This document shows, piece after piece, positions 1 through 5,113 of a stretch of DNA of 5,113 nt. The position numbers and the translations under genes are program-made. The notes beneath the pieces are model-generated. The model was given only the letters and a program-made list of their open reading frames with translations, made no database searches and was not told the DNA's origin. The stretch covers positions 1-5,113 of the forward strand of contig CAXTMA010000300.1 in NCBI GenBank assembly GCA_964245015.1. Direction: 5' to 3'. Numbering within the stretch: the first letter of the stretch is position 1; each line of letters opens with the position of its first letter. Source of the DNA: RH-AL1 sp964245015 (GTDB taxonomy: Bacteria > Pseudomonadota > Alphaproteobacteria > Rhizobiales > Beijerinckiaceae).

Positions 1-785
1 CACTGGTCGCCTTCCCAGGTCTTCAGCGAAGAGTCCTTGCCGATCGGCTTGCCGAACTGCGTGGTCTTCTCCGGGTCAACCATCAGCTGGTCATCCGGGC
101 CTTCGGAATAGGCGCGCCACACCTTCTTGCCGGTGTTCTCGTCGTAGGCTGTCACGTGGCACTGCACGCCGAACTCGCCGCCGGAAATGCCGACGATGAT
201 CTTGCCGTTGACCGGCAGAACGGTGGCGGTGTTGGTTTCGCCCTTCTTGGGATCGCCGTTGGCGACCTTCCACAGCTCCTTGCCGGACTTGGCGTCGAGG
301 GCGACGACGTTGGTGTCGGCCTGGTGCAGGAAGATCTTGCCGTTGTCATAGGCGAGGCCGCGGTTGACCGTGTCGCAGCACATCACCGGGATGACGTTGG
401 GGTCCTGCTTGGGCGTGTACTTCCAAACGATCTTGCCGTCGTCGTTGAGGTTGAGGGCGTAGACGATGTTGGGGAAGGGTGTGTGAACGTACATCATGTC
501 GCCGATGACGAGAGGCGAGCCTTCGTGACCGCGCAGCACGCCGGTGGAGAAGGTCCAGGCGACCTGGAGGTTCTTCACGTTGGACGCGTTGATCTGGTCG
601 AGCTTGGAATAACGGGTATTGGCGTAATCGCCGGTCTGGATCGCCCAGTCGGCGGGGTCCTGCATCAGTTTCGCAACGGAAGGACCGGTCACGGACGCAG
701 TGGTGTTGGCCGCATCATCCGCCATCACGGGCAGGGAATAGGCGAGCAGGCAGGCCGTGGCGGCAGCCAAGCCGATATTTTTCAT
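1..785 (-). CDS. xoxF: XoxF-type PQQ-dependent methanol dehydrogenase, N-terminal 261 residues (partial at left edge)
   Basis: Periplasmic quinoprotein that oxidises methanol (XoxF enzymes use PQQ plus a lanthanide and pass electrons to a dedicated cytochrome c). Seen: ATG at 785 with a strong GGAGGA Shine-Dalgarno at 797-792; a Sec signal peptide, residues 1-22, with likely cleavage after VMA; then beta-propeller blade motifs of the A-x-D...GK-x-x-W type near residues 110-121, 162-172 and 213-223. RGHEGSP (85-91) carries the Glu expected to contact PQQ; C136-C137 in VMCCDTVNRG is the vicinal disulfide pair; E204 in SGGEFGV matches the metal-ligand Glu. The wording of these blocks (VMCCDTVNRG, HQAD, SGGEFGV) fits XoxF better than calcium MxaF, which usually has GAELGV. 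The diagnostic extra Asp of lanthanide enzymes lies beyond the edge. Full proteins are about 600 residues, so over half is missing. Partners xoxG and xoxJ would be expected further left but are not visible. Confidence 0.93.
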   Translation of the reverse strand, partial: MKNIGLAAATACLLAYSLPVMADDAANTTASVTGPSVAKLMQDPADWAIQTGDYANTRYSKLDQINASNVKNLQVAWTFSTGVLRGHEGSPLVIGDMMYVHTPFPNIVYALNLNDDGKIVWKYTPKQDPNVIPVMCCDTVNRGLAYDNGKIFLHQADTNVVALDAKSGKELWKVANGDPKKGETNTATVLPVNGKIIVGISGGEFGVQCHVTAYDENTGKKVWRAYSEGPDDQLMVDPEKTTQFGKPIGKDSSLKTWEGDQ

Positions 786-791
786 ATAGTT

Positions 792-797
792 TCCTCC
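792..797 (-). promoter_or_regulatory. Ribosome binding site of xoxF
   Basis: Read on the minus strand, GGAGGA lies 6 nt before the ATG at 785. It is the clearest Shine-Dalgarno in the window and fixes the xoxF start; the ABC genes nearby have weak ones. This fits a highly translated gene. Confidence 0.8.
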
Positions 798-838
798 AAG
801 ACGCAGGGATGCATTCGTACCCGGGACGGAGTCGATGC

Positions 839-851
839 ATTTGCTGCAAAT
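839..851. promoter_or_regulatory. Candidate operator upstream of xoxF (13-bp palindrome plus repeated octamer)
   Basis: Seen: a perfect hyphenated palindrome, ATTTGC-T-GCAAAT, centred 60 nt upstream of the xoxF start. Next to it the octamer gatgcatt occurs twice as a direct repeat (808-815 and 834-841), with starts 26 bp apart. On the minus strand a weak sigma70-like pair, TTGATC (875-870) and TAAATT (854-849), has a short 15-nt spacer; the palindrome overlaps its -10 element. Inference: a regulator bound here could control xoxF. The promoter itself is poorly supported and may be elsewhere in the 464-nt gap. Confidence 0.3.
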
Positions 852-1150
852 TTACGGGATTGAACGCGAGATCAAGGCTAGCTTCGGCGACCTATCGTTT
901 GTTGCATCTCTGCCACAAGCAAGACCTTCGCGCTGTTTCCGTGGGCACCGAAGACGCGGGACACTACCAATCCGTTTTGTCGGCGCAAGCCGATTCTTAG
1001 ACAAGGATAAGAAGTGCCGATCCCTCTTTCGGGAGAGAGCTTCCTATCGCCGCAACCCGTTCGAGATGCTCTCGCGGGCACGTAAGATATTGTTGCGGCT
1101 GCGACAAATCTTTTTAGGAAATTCTCCCGCGCCTTGTGTTCCGCTGGCCC

Positions 1151-1252
1151 AGAGCATCGGACCGAAAAGTGCGCAGCGGTTTTCGGACAAATTCGATGTG
1201 ACACAACAGATCAGAGCATCGAGCCGGACCCGATCAAGGGTCCGATGCTCTA
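1151..1252. repeat. Two-hairpin palindromic intergenic repeat (Hyphomicrobiales-type)
   Basis: Seen: the outer ends are perfect 11-bp inverted repeats, agagcatcgga (1151-1161) and tccgatgctct (1241-1251). Hairpin A: ccgaaaa (1162-1168) pairs with ttttcgg (1180-1186) around an 11-nt loop, extended outward by catcgga with ttcgatg (1192-1198, one G-U pair). Hairpin B: agagcatc (1213-1220) pairs with gatgctct (1244-1251), then ggaccc (1226-1231) with gggtcc (1238-1243) around a 6-nt loop. From memory, intergenic palindromes with the GAGCATC...CCGAAAA...TTTTCGG pattern are abundant in rhizobial and related genomes; I cannot confirm copy number here. There is no T-tract, so it is not a textbook terminator, but as RNA it would fold strongly at the 3' end of the ABC mRNA. 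Confidence 0.75.
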
Positions 1253-2038
1253 GGTCGGCATCCCGTCCCGTTGCGGCACGGCCAAGCCGGCGCGGGTCAG
1301 GTTTCGCCGCTCGGCTTCCACCCAGATCGCCGTCCGCGAACTCCGCGGCGTGTCGAGCACCACGGTTTCCAGCACGCGGGTCGGCCGGGGGCTCAGCAGC
1401 AGGATGCGGTCGCTGTATCGCAAGGCTTCGCGGAGATCGTGCGTGACCATCAGGACGCCGATGTTGCGGCGCTCAACAGCGGCGAACACGGCCGCGCGCA
1501 GATCTTCTGCGCTCCGCTCATCGAGCGACACGAAGGCTTCGTCGAGCACGAGCAGGACCGGCTCGACGGCGAGCGCCCGCGCCAGGGCGACGCGGCGCGC
1601 CATGCCGCCCGAAAGCTGCAGCGGCCGATGCCTTCGCCACGCATCGAGGCCGACCTCGACGAGCAGGTCGTCGAGGTCGGGCGCCGGCAGGTGCGGCGCG
1701 GCAAGGCGGATGTTCTGCTCCACCGTGCGCCAGGGCAGCAGGCGCGGGTCCTGAAACACCACGCCGAGCCGCAGCGATGCCGGCGGCGGCGTCACGCTGC
1801 CCTCGAAGGTCCGGTCGAGGCCCATGATGATGCGCAGAGCCGTGGTCTTGCCGCAGCCCGACGGCCCGACGAGGCAGGTGACGAGGCCGGACGCGAGGCG
1901 GAACCGCAAACCCGCGATCACCGGCAGCCGCCCGACCGCGTCCCCGCGCGCGCGGGTTCTCCAGCCGTGGGCCTTGCCCCCGTGGACCTTGGCCGCGATG
2001 TCGACATCAAGAAGCGGCGGAGCGCCAGCGTCGGGCAT
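1250..2038 (-). CDS. ABC transporter ATP-binding protein, NitT/TauT (SsuB/TauB-like) family
   Basis: Cytoplasmic ATPase that would power the importer formed with the two upstream genes. Seen in the 262-residue product: Walker A GPSGCGKTT (58-66), Q-loop VFQDPRLLPW (Gln 96), signature LSGGM (142-146), Walker B VLLVLDE (161-167), D-loop SLDE (171-174) and switch His in VTHD (His 200). All catalytic motifs are intact and the length is normal for SsuB/TauB. The ATG at 2038 is chosen because the family-like N-terminus begins there; an open extension to 2179 only shadows the permease. The start overlaps the permease end by 32 nt, suggesting translational coupling, and no clear Shine-Dalgarno is visible. 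The stretch before Walker A (about residues 17-38) is somewhat long and Arg/Gly-rich. The TAG stop (1252-1250) sits at the edge of the palindromic repeat. Substrate unknown. Confidence 0.9.
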   Translation of the reverse strand: MPDAGAPPLLDVDIAAKVHGGKAHGWRTRARGDAVGRLPVIAGLRFRLASGLVTCLVGPSGCGKTTALRIIMGLDRTFEGSVTPPPASLRLGVVFQDPRLLPWRTVEQNIRLAAPHLPAPDLDDLLVEVGLDAWRRHRPLQLSGGMARRVALARALAVEPVLLVLDEAFVSLDERSAEDLRAAVFAAVERRNIGVLMVTHDLREALRYSDRILLLSPRPTRVLETVVLDTPRSSRTAIWVEAERRNLTRAGLAVPQRDGMPT

Positions 2039-2825
2039 AGGTGTCGAGCGGTTGAAGGACGAGCACCTCGACCGCCAGCATGACGAGCGAGAAAGCGACG
2101 CTGTAGCCGATGATCTGCTTGACCTCGAACAGCCCGAAATAGGTGGAGATGGCGAAGCCGACGCCGCTCGACAGGCCAAAAAGCTCGATCACCAGCACGA
2201 TCTTCCACACGATGCCGATGCCGGAGCGGGCGGCGGCGATCACGAAGGGCATGGCCTGCGGCAGGTAGAGGTGGCGGAAGCGGGCCCATGGACCGAAGCG
2301 GTAGATGGCGGCGACGTCGTCGAGGCCGGGATCAAAGGCGCGCACGCCGTCGCGGATGATGATGGTGTTGTTGGGAAACTTCGACAGCACCACGGCCAGG
2401 ATGGCGGAAGCTTCGGTGGTCTTGAACCAGATGAAGCAAAGCACGCCGATCACCAGAACGGGGGTGTTCATCAAGACGAGCACCCAGGGCATGAACAGGC
2501 TGTCGGCGCCCGACACACGCCCGAACAGCAGGCCGAGCCCGCAGCCGATCACCATGGCGAGGCAGAACGAGGCGGTGGCGCGCCACAGCGTCATGCCGAT
2601 GTTGAAGAGCATGTCGCCGTGGACGAGATCGGTGGCGATGAAGGCGGCGACCGACCAGGGCGTGGGCAGATACTGGGAGCGGGCGAGGGCGGCGACCAGG
2701 CCCCAGACGACGACGAAGCCGATGACGGAGGCCACGAAGCTCACGGCCTGGGGCACGGCCTGGAAACGCGCGGCTCGCAGGCGCAGGACCCGATCGTTCA
2801 GGGCTCGAGAGCGCAGCGATTGCAA
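2007..2825 (-). CDS. ABC transporter permease, NitT/TauT (SsuC/TauC-like) family
   Basis: Inner-membrane subunit of the importer. With the chosen start it has 272 residues, typical of the family. Seen: hydrophobic segments near residues 28-47, 85-103, 112-134, 137-150, 192-212 and 240-258, fitting a six-helix BPD_transp_1 fold. The EAA coupling loop that contacts the ATPase is LYLPQAMPFVIAAARSGIGI (186-205), followed by VWK. The start is uncertain. The TTG at 2825 lies 4 nt after the binding-protein stop and gives a normal N-terminus (LQSLRSRALNDRVL). An ATG at 2882 would add 19 residues that only shadow the binding protein's C-terminus, and no start has a good Shine-Dalgarno. The stop (2009-2007) lies inside the ATPase start region, so the two genes overlap. 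Confidence 0.88.
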   Translation of the reverse strand: MQSLRSRALNDRVLRLRAARFQAVPQAVSFVASVIGFVVVWGLVAALARSQYLPTPWSVAAFIATDLVHGDMLFNIGMTLWRATASFCLAMVIGCGLGLLFGRVSGADSLFMPWVLVLMNTPVLVIGVLCFIWFKTTEASAILAVVLSKFPNNTIIIRDGVRAFDPGLDDVAAIYRFGPWARFRHLYLPQAMPFVIAAARSGIGIVWKIVLVIELFGLSSGVGFAISTYFGLFEVKQIIGYSVAFSLVMLAVEVLVLQPLDTYARRWRSAAS

Positions 2826-2829
2826 CGAA

Positions 2830-3924
2830 TCAGCCGTAGACGGCCTGATCGACGTAGAGGCTTTCGGGAAGGCTCGTCGCATTGCCGACCAGGGCCGGTC
2901 CGCCGATCCTGGCGATCGCGGCGAAGAACGCGCTGGCATCCTTGATCTCGTCGGCGCGTCCCTTGTGGGGAATGCCGTCGATGAAGGCCCGCTTCAAAGC
3001 CTCAAACGTCGCGTCGTCCTTGGCCTGCATCAGGGGGCGCACGGCGTTCCAGGCGGCGGGATCGCTGGCAAGCAGCGTTTCCGCCTGCCGCACGGACTTG
3101 GCGAAGCCGGCGAGAACCGGCGGGGGCGCCTCGTCCCTGAACAGGAAGCCGACGAAGGCGATCTTGCCGTGGGCGCCGAGCTCGTCGGCGAGCTGCTCGA
3201 CGCTGACGACCTGACGGTACCCCTTCGCGGCCAGGCGGGCGCAAGCGCTCCAGTACAGCAGGCCGCAGTCCAGCTCGCCGCTCTCGACCTTGGCGGCGAG
3301 AAGCGGCGGGGCGCCGAACACCGGCTTGGCGTCGCGCCCGAGGTCGAGACCATGCCTGCTCGCCGTCGCGCGCAGCACCAGCCAGCTCTTGTCGAGGGGC
3401 CCGCCGGCCACGCCGATGCTTCTGCCCCTGAGGTCGTCGAGGCTGCGGATCGGCGAGGACGCGGAAACCATCAGCGCCCCTTCCTTGGTGGAAAAGGGCA
3501 GGAAGCGGATCGCCTTGCCTTCCGTCCGCAGCCGGGCGGCGAACAGGAGGTCGTTGACGATGGCGTCCACCGAGCCGGACAGGAAGGCGACCCGCGCCGC
3601 ATCGTTGGAAGCGAGCGGCACGTTGACGATCCGCACCCCGGCGGCCCTGTCGAGGCCGTGCTCGATGATGGTCTGCACCTCCCACTGCACCGTGCCGAAG
3701 GGCAGGGTGCCGACCTTGAACACCGGCAGATCTTCCGTTGGCGCGGCGAACGCAGGCGTCGCCAGCGCCGCCGCGCCGCCGAGCAGCAGCATGTCGAGAA
3801 CGCGGCGACGCGACGGTTCGAAACGCGACAGCCCGTGGCGGCGCGGCTTCAGGCCCGATGAGGCCGGGCACGCGAACGCGGGGCAGGATGGCTTGGCGGC
3901 GAAGGTCGTCGGGTTGTGCTGCAT
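2830..3924 (-). CDS. ABC transporter substrate-binding protein with Tat signal, NitT/TauT (SsuA/NMT1-like) family
   Basis: Periplasmic receptor and first gene of the importer operon. Seen in the 364-residue product: a long basic leader, twin-arginine motif SRRRVLD (38-44), hydrophobic core LLLGGAAALA and likely cleavage after AFA (about residue 60), so it should leave the cell folded via Tat. The mature part has binding-protein landmarks: VGTLPFGTVQWE (71-82), SGSVDAIVND (116-125), SPIRSLDDLRGRSIGVAGG (157-175) and FGAPPLLAAKVESGELD (203-219). GGPLDKSWLVLRA (174-186) is a block I associate with binding proteins found near PQQ dehydrogenases, from memory only. Two cysteines (220 and 228) flank LLYWSA in a region that often lines the ligand cleft. 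ATG 3924 is preferred over ATG 3936 because GGTGG lies 5 nt before it; the choice does not alter the mature protein. Ligand not inferable. Confidence 0.88.
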   Translation of the reverse strand: MQHNPTTFAAKPSCPAFACPASSGLKPRRHGLSRFEPSRRRVLDMLLLGGAAALATPAFAAPTEDLPVFKVGTLPFGTVQWEVQTIIEHGLDRAAGVRIVNVPLASNDAARVAFLSGSVDAIVNDLLFAARLRTEGKAIRFLPFSTKEGALMVSASSPIRSLDDLRGRSIGVAGGPLDKSWLVLRATASRHGLDLGRDAKPVFGAPPLLAAKVESGELDCGLLYWSACARLAAKGYRQVVSVEQLADELGAHGKIAFVGFLFRDEAPPPVLAGFAKSVRQAETLLASDPAAWNAVRPLMQAKDDATFEALKRAFIDGIPHKGRADEIKDASAFFAAIARIGGPALVGNATSLPESLYVDQAVYG

Positions 3925-3998
3925 TTGCGCCACCATACGCCAGTCCGGTACGGGCGGCAAAGTGCTGCATCATCGACCAACGGCGGGGCGCCGAGCTC

Positions 3999-4013
3999 GT
4001 CGGGTTTCCCGAC
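3999..4013. promoter_or_regulatory. 15-bp palindrome in the divergent intergenic region
   Basis: Seen: GTCGGG-TTT-CCCGAC, a perfect 6-bp inverted repeat around three bases, about 75 nt upstream of the binding-protein start and about 140 nt upstream of the Cys-rich gene. It could be an operator for one or both divergent genes, or a leader hairpin on the ABC transcript. No T-tract follows on either strand, so a terminator is unlikely. I saw no convincing -35/-10 pair nearby. Confidence 0.25.
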
Positions 4014-4150
4014 CGTCGGACGTCCCGCGAGCCGAGCCGGCGCCCGCGGATCAACCTTAAACGCGCGCGCGTCTTGCGTCCGAGCCGGCTTTGCCCTCAA
4101 GAAGGGAAATGTCACGAACGCGCCGTCGAGCGATCAGGAAAGGCCGAGGA

Positions 4151-4402
4151 ATGCGCTTGCAGGCCGTTGCCGCGGGTCTTCTGCTCGCCTCCCAGCCGGT
4201 CTGCCTGTTGGCGCAGGACATGGACAAATATCACGTGACCCCGCAGGAGAAGTCGGCCTGCACCACGGACGCCATCCGCTTCTGCATGCACACCTACCCC
4301 GACGAGGATCAGCTCCTCGCCTGCATGAAGCAGAACCGCGCCTCGCTCAGCGCGCCCTGCCGGACGGCCTTCGACGCGGGCGTCAAGCGCCGCCGTCTTT
4401 GA
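4151..4402 (+). CDS. Small exported cysteine-rich protein (GLG1-like Cys repeat)
   Basis: Function unknown. The 83-residue product has a signal peptide (residues 1-21, likely cleavage after LLA) and a mature part of about 62 residues with four cysteines at 37, 45, 58 and 70, around CTTDAIRFC, LLACMKQ and LSAPCR. This order (Cys-acidic-Ile-x-x-Phe-Cys, Leu-x-x-Cys-Met/Leu, Leu-Ser-x-x-Cys) resembles one bacterial copy of the cysteine-rich GLG1 repeat (Pfam Cys_rich_FGFR); two disulfides in the periplasm are likely. Cys18 is inside the signal peptide but lacks a proper lipobox. ATG 4151 is favoured by AGGAAAGG at 4136-4143 and by the clean signal peptide. ATG 4109, with AAGGGAA before it, would add 14 very basic residues. 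The gene diverges from the ABC operon and ends inside the 3' end of convergent rimM. Confidence 0.75.
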   Translation: MRLQAVAAGLLLASQPVCLLAQDMDKYHVTPQEKSACTTDAIRFCMHTYPDEDQLLACMKQNRASLSAPCRTAFDAGVKRRRL

Positions 4403-4979
4403 CGCCGTCGAGTTCGGCATCTTCCGCTTTGCTGTCATCCGCCGTCCCGTCTTCCTCCACATCCGCCGGTGGCACGATGGTGAGGCGTCGCCGGGCGAGA
4501 TCGACCGCAGTCACCACCTCCTTGCGGAAGGGAAACAGCAGGGTCTCGCCGCCGCCGACCGGGCGCACCTCCACGAGGTCGCCGCCGCCGTAGTTCGGCA
4601 CGTCGGCGACCCGGCCCAGGACCTGGCCCTCGCCGTCCACCGCTTCCATGCCGAGGAGATCGGCGATGTAGAACTCGTCGTCGTCGGGCGGCGGCGGCAG
4701 CACGGCCCGCTCCACCGCCAGTTCGATCCCGGTCAGCGCCGCCGCCGCCGTGCGGTCGGCGACGCCGGCGACGCGGGCGATCAGCATGACGTCCCTGCCC
4801 GATTGCGCATGGGTCGGAAGAACCTGGACCGGACGCACGTGGGTCAGGGTGAAGCGCCGCCCGTCGCCGGCCAGCAGCGGCCCGTAGCCGGCGATGGCCA
4901 GGGGATCGCGCGTGAAGCTTTGCAGGCGGATCTCGCCGCGCACCCCGTGGGGAGCGCCGAAGCGCCCGAGTGGAACCAA
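4383..4979 (-). CDS. rimM: Ribosome maturation factor RimM
   Basis: Cytoplasmic assembly factor that binds ribosomal protein S19 and helps mature the head of the 30S subunit. Seen in 198 residues: N-terminal RimM domain starting LGRFGAPHGVRGEIRLQSF (4-22), a central linker, and a PRC-barrel domain with DDEFYIADLLGMEA (100-113), GRVADVPNYGGGDLVEV (122-138) and LLFPFRKEVV (147-156). After about residue 171 comes an acidic, low-complexity tail. The start is a problem: the frame has no ATG or GTG between the family N-terminus and the preceding gene. TTG 4979 gives the expected short lead but has no clear Shine-Dalgarno. The preceding gene ends 86 nt upstream, matching the rpsP-rimM order. trmD, the usual next gene, does not follow; a convergent small gene overlaps the last 20 nt instead. 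Confidence 0.93.
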   Translation of the reverse strand: MVPLGRFGAPHGVRGEIRLQSFTRDPLAIAGYGPLLAGDGRRFTLTHVRPVQVLPTHAQSGRDVMLIARVAGVADRTAAAALTGIELAVERAVLPPPPDDDEFYIADLLGMEAVDGEGQVLGRVADVPNYGGGDLVEVRPVGGGETLLFPFRKEVVTAVDLARRRLTIVPPADVEEDGTADDSKAEDAELDGVKDGGA

Positions 4980-5016
4980 CCCCGTGCCGGAAGGACCGAC
5001 GGGCGCGACGACCGGA

Positions 5017-5032
5017 CCGGGCCGCGGCCCGG
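5017..5032. repeat. 16-bp perfect palindrome between rpsP and rimM
   Basis: Seen: CCGGGCCG immediately followed by its reverse complement CGGCCCGG, 38 nt upstream of the rimM TTG. A second ccgcgg lies at 5035-5040, repeating the palindrome's core (5022-5027). In the rpsP-rimM transcript this very GC-rich sequence could form a hairpin with alternative pairings and hinder rimM translation or block 3'-end decay. Chance in GC-rich DNA is also possible. Confidence 0.45.
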
Positions 5033-5065
5033 AGCCGCGGGCGGAGTCGCGTCGCGGGTGGCGCC

Positions 5066-5113
5066 TCAGGCGGCGACAGCCTTTTCGGCGGCGTCGGCGA
5101 GCCGCAGCGCGGC
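5066..5113 (-). CDS. rpsP: Probable 30S ribosomal protein S16, last 15 codons (partial at right edge)
   Basis: Only AALRLADAAEKAVAA and a TGA stop (5068-5066) are visible. The Ala/Lys/Glu-rich end fits the variable C-terminal tails of alphaproteobacterial S16, but the fragment has no diagnostic motif. The call rests mainly on position: in most bacteria rpsP lies directly upstream of rimM on the same strand, as here. Any other protein with an alanine-rich tail would look the same. Confidence 0.5.
   Translation of the reverse strand, partial: AALRLADAAEKAVAA

Larger units (their letters stand above)
786..1249. other. Non-coding region between the ABC operon and xoxF
   Basis: This 464-nt stretch has no convincing gene. 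Open frames crossing it lack a plausible ribosome site and resemble no family I know. The left part (786-855) holds the xoxF ribosome site, the palindrome and the octamer repeats. The right part (1151-1249) is the palindromic repeat element. In between (about 856-1150) I see no clear RNA fold, only AT-richer patches such as 1081-1121 and one extra copy of gatgctct at 1065-1072, matching the repeat arms. The length leaves room for an independent xoxF promoter and a 5' leader. Confidence 0.7.

Noticed and set aside
1..785. Calcium-type MxaF instead of XoxF
   Set aside because: The visible blocks fit XoxF better, although the decisive lanthanide-coordinating Asp is outside the window.
156..863. 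A 235-codon plus-strand frame opposite xoxF
   Set aside because: xoxF is unambiguous on the minus strand, and this frame only reflects its codon bias.
1021..1040. Possible small hairpin with tccc/ggga arms
   Set aside because: Only four pairs hold without mismatches, which is too weak to call an RNA element.
878..1204. A 108-codon minus-strand frame in the gap upstream of xoxF
   Set aside because: It starts inside the palindromic repeat, has no ribosome site, and its protein has no signal, domain or membrane pattern.
1213..1251. Hairpin B as a Rho-independent terminator for the ABC operon
   Set aside because: The stem is strong, but no T-tract follows on the minus strand, so I list it only as part of the repeat.
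1824..2945. A 373-codon open frame on the plus strand, rich in His, Asp and Gly
   Set aside because: It is antisense to the permease and ATPase start; its composition mirrors the hydrophobic codons of the membrane protein on the other strand.
2305..3861. A 518-codon open frame on the plus strand
   Set aside because: It lies antisense to the binding protein and permease, is rich in Arg/Gly/Ala and low in hydrophobic order, and matches no family. Long antisense frames are expected in GC-rich genes.
3002..4054. A 350-codon minus-strand frame overlapping the binding protein
   Set aside because: It is the binding-protein gene read one frame off, very Arg-rich, without any fold-like pattern.
3916..4593. 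A 225-codon plus-strand frame over the Cys-rich gene and rimM end
   Set aside because: It shadows both genes, whereas the alternative frame gives a clean signal peptide with ordered cysteines.

Overview
The window reads as chromosomal DNA of a GC-rich alphaproteobacterium, most likely a methylotrophic or methanol-using member of the Hyphomicrobiales (Rhizobiales). Three things point there: a XoxF-type PQQ methanol dehydrogenase, a two-hairpin intergenic repeat of a style I associate with this order, and alphaproteobacterial-type RimM and S16 ends. I cannot name the genus. Strong GC bias leaves long open frames antisense to most genes; I treat these as shadows.

Layout from left to right. Positions 1-785 (minus) hold the first 261 codons of xoxF, with signal peptide, vicinal cysteine pair and metal-ligand glutamate; the rest runs off the left edge. 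Positions 786-1249 form a 464-nt non-coding stretch with the xoxF ribosome binding site, a 13-bp palindrome and a repeated octamer close to xoxF, and a palindromic repeat element (1151-1252) at its far end. Positions 1250-3924 (minus) are a compact three-gene ABC importer operon of the NitT/TauT (SsuABC-like) type, transcribed as Tat-exported binding protein, permease, ATPase. The first pair is separated by 4 nt under the chosen start and the second overlaps by 32 nt. The ATPase stop codon lies at the edge of the repeat element.

After a divergent intergenic region (about 3925-4150), a small plus-strand gene (4151-4402) encodes an exported 83-residue protein with four cysteines in a GLG1-like spacing. 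Its end overlaps by 20 nt the end of the convergent rimM (4383-4979, minus). Upstream of rimM, the last 15 codons of a gene that synteny suggests is rpsP enter from the right edge (5066-5113, minus).

How the parts may work together: XoxF oxidises methanol in the periplasm using PQQ and a lanthanide. The ABC importer lies directly upstream on the same strand, so it may import something linked to quinoprotein metabolism, but its substrate cannot be read from sequence. The right side is ribosome-assembly housekeeping (rpsP-rimM) whose usual downstream partner trmD is absent, marking a junction between the housekeeping block and the methanol/ABC block. No tRNA, rRNA, CRISPR, transposase or phage gene was found.
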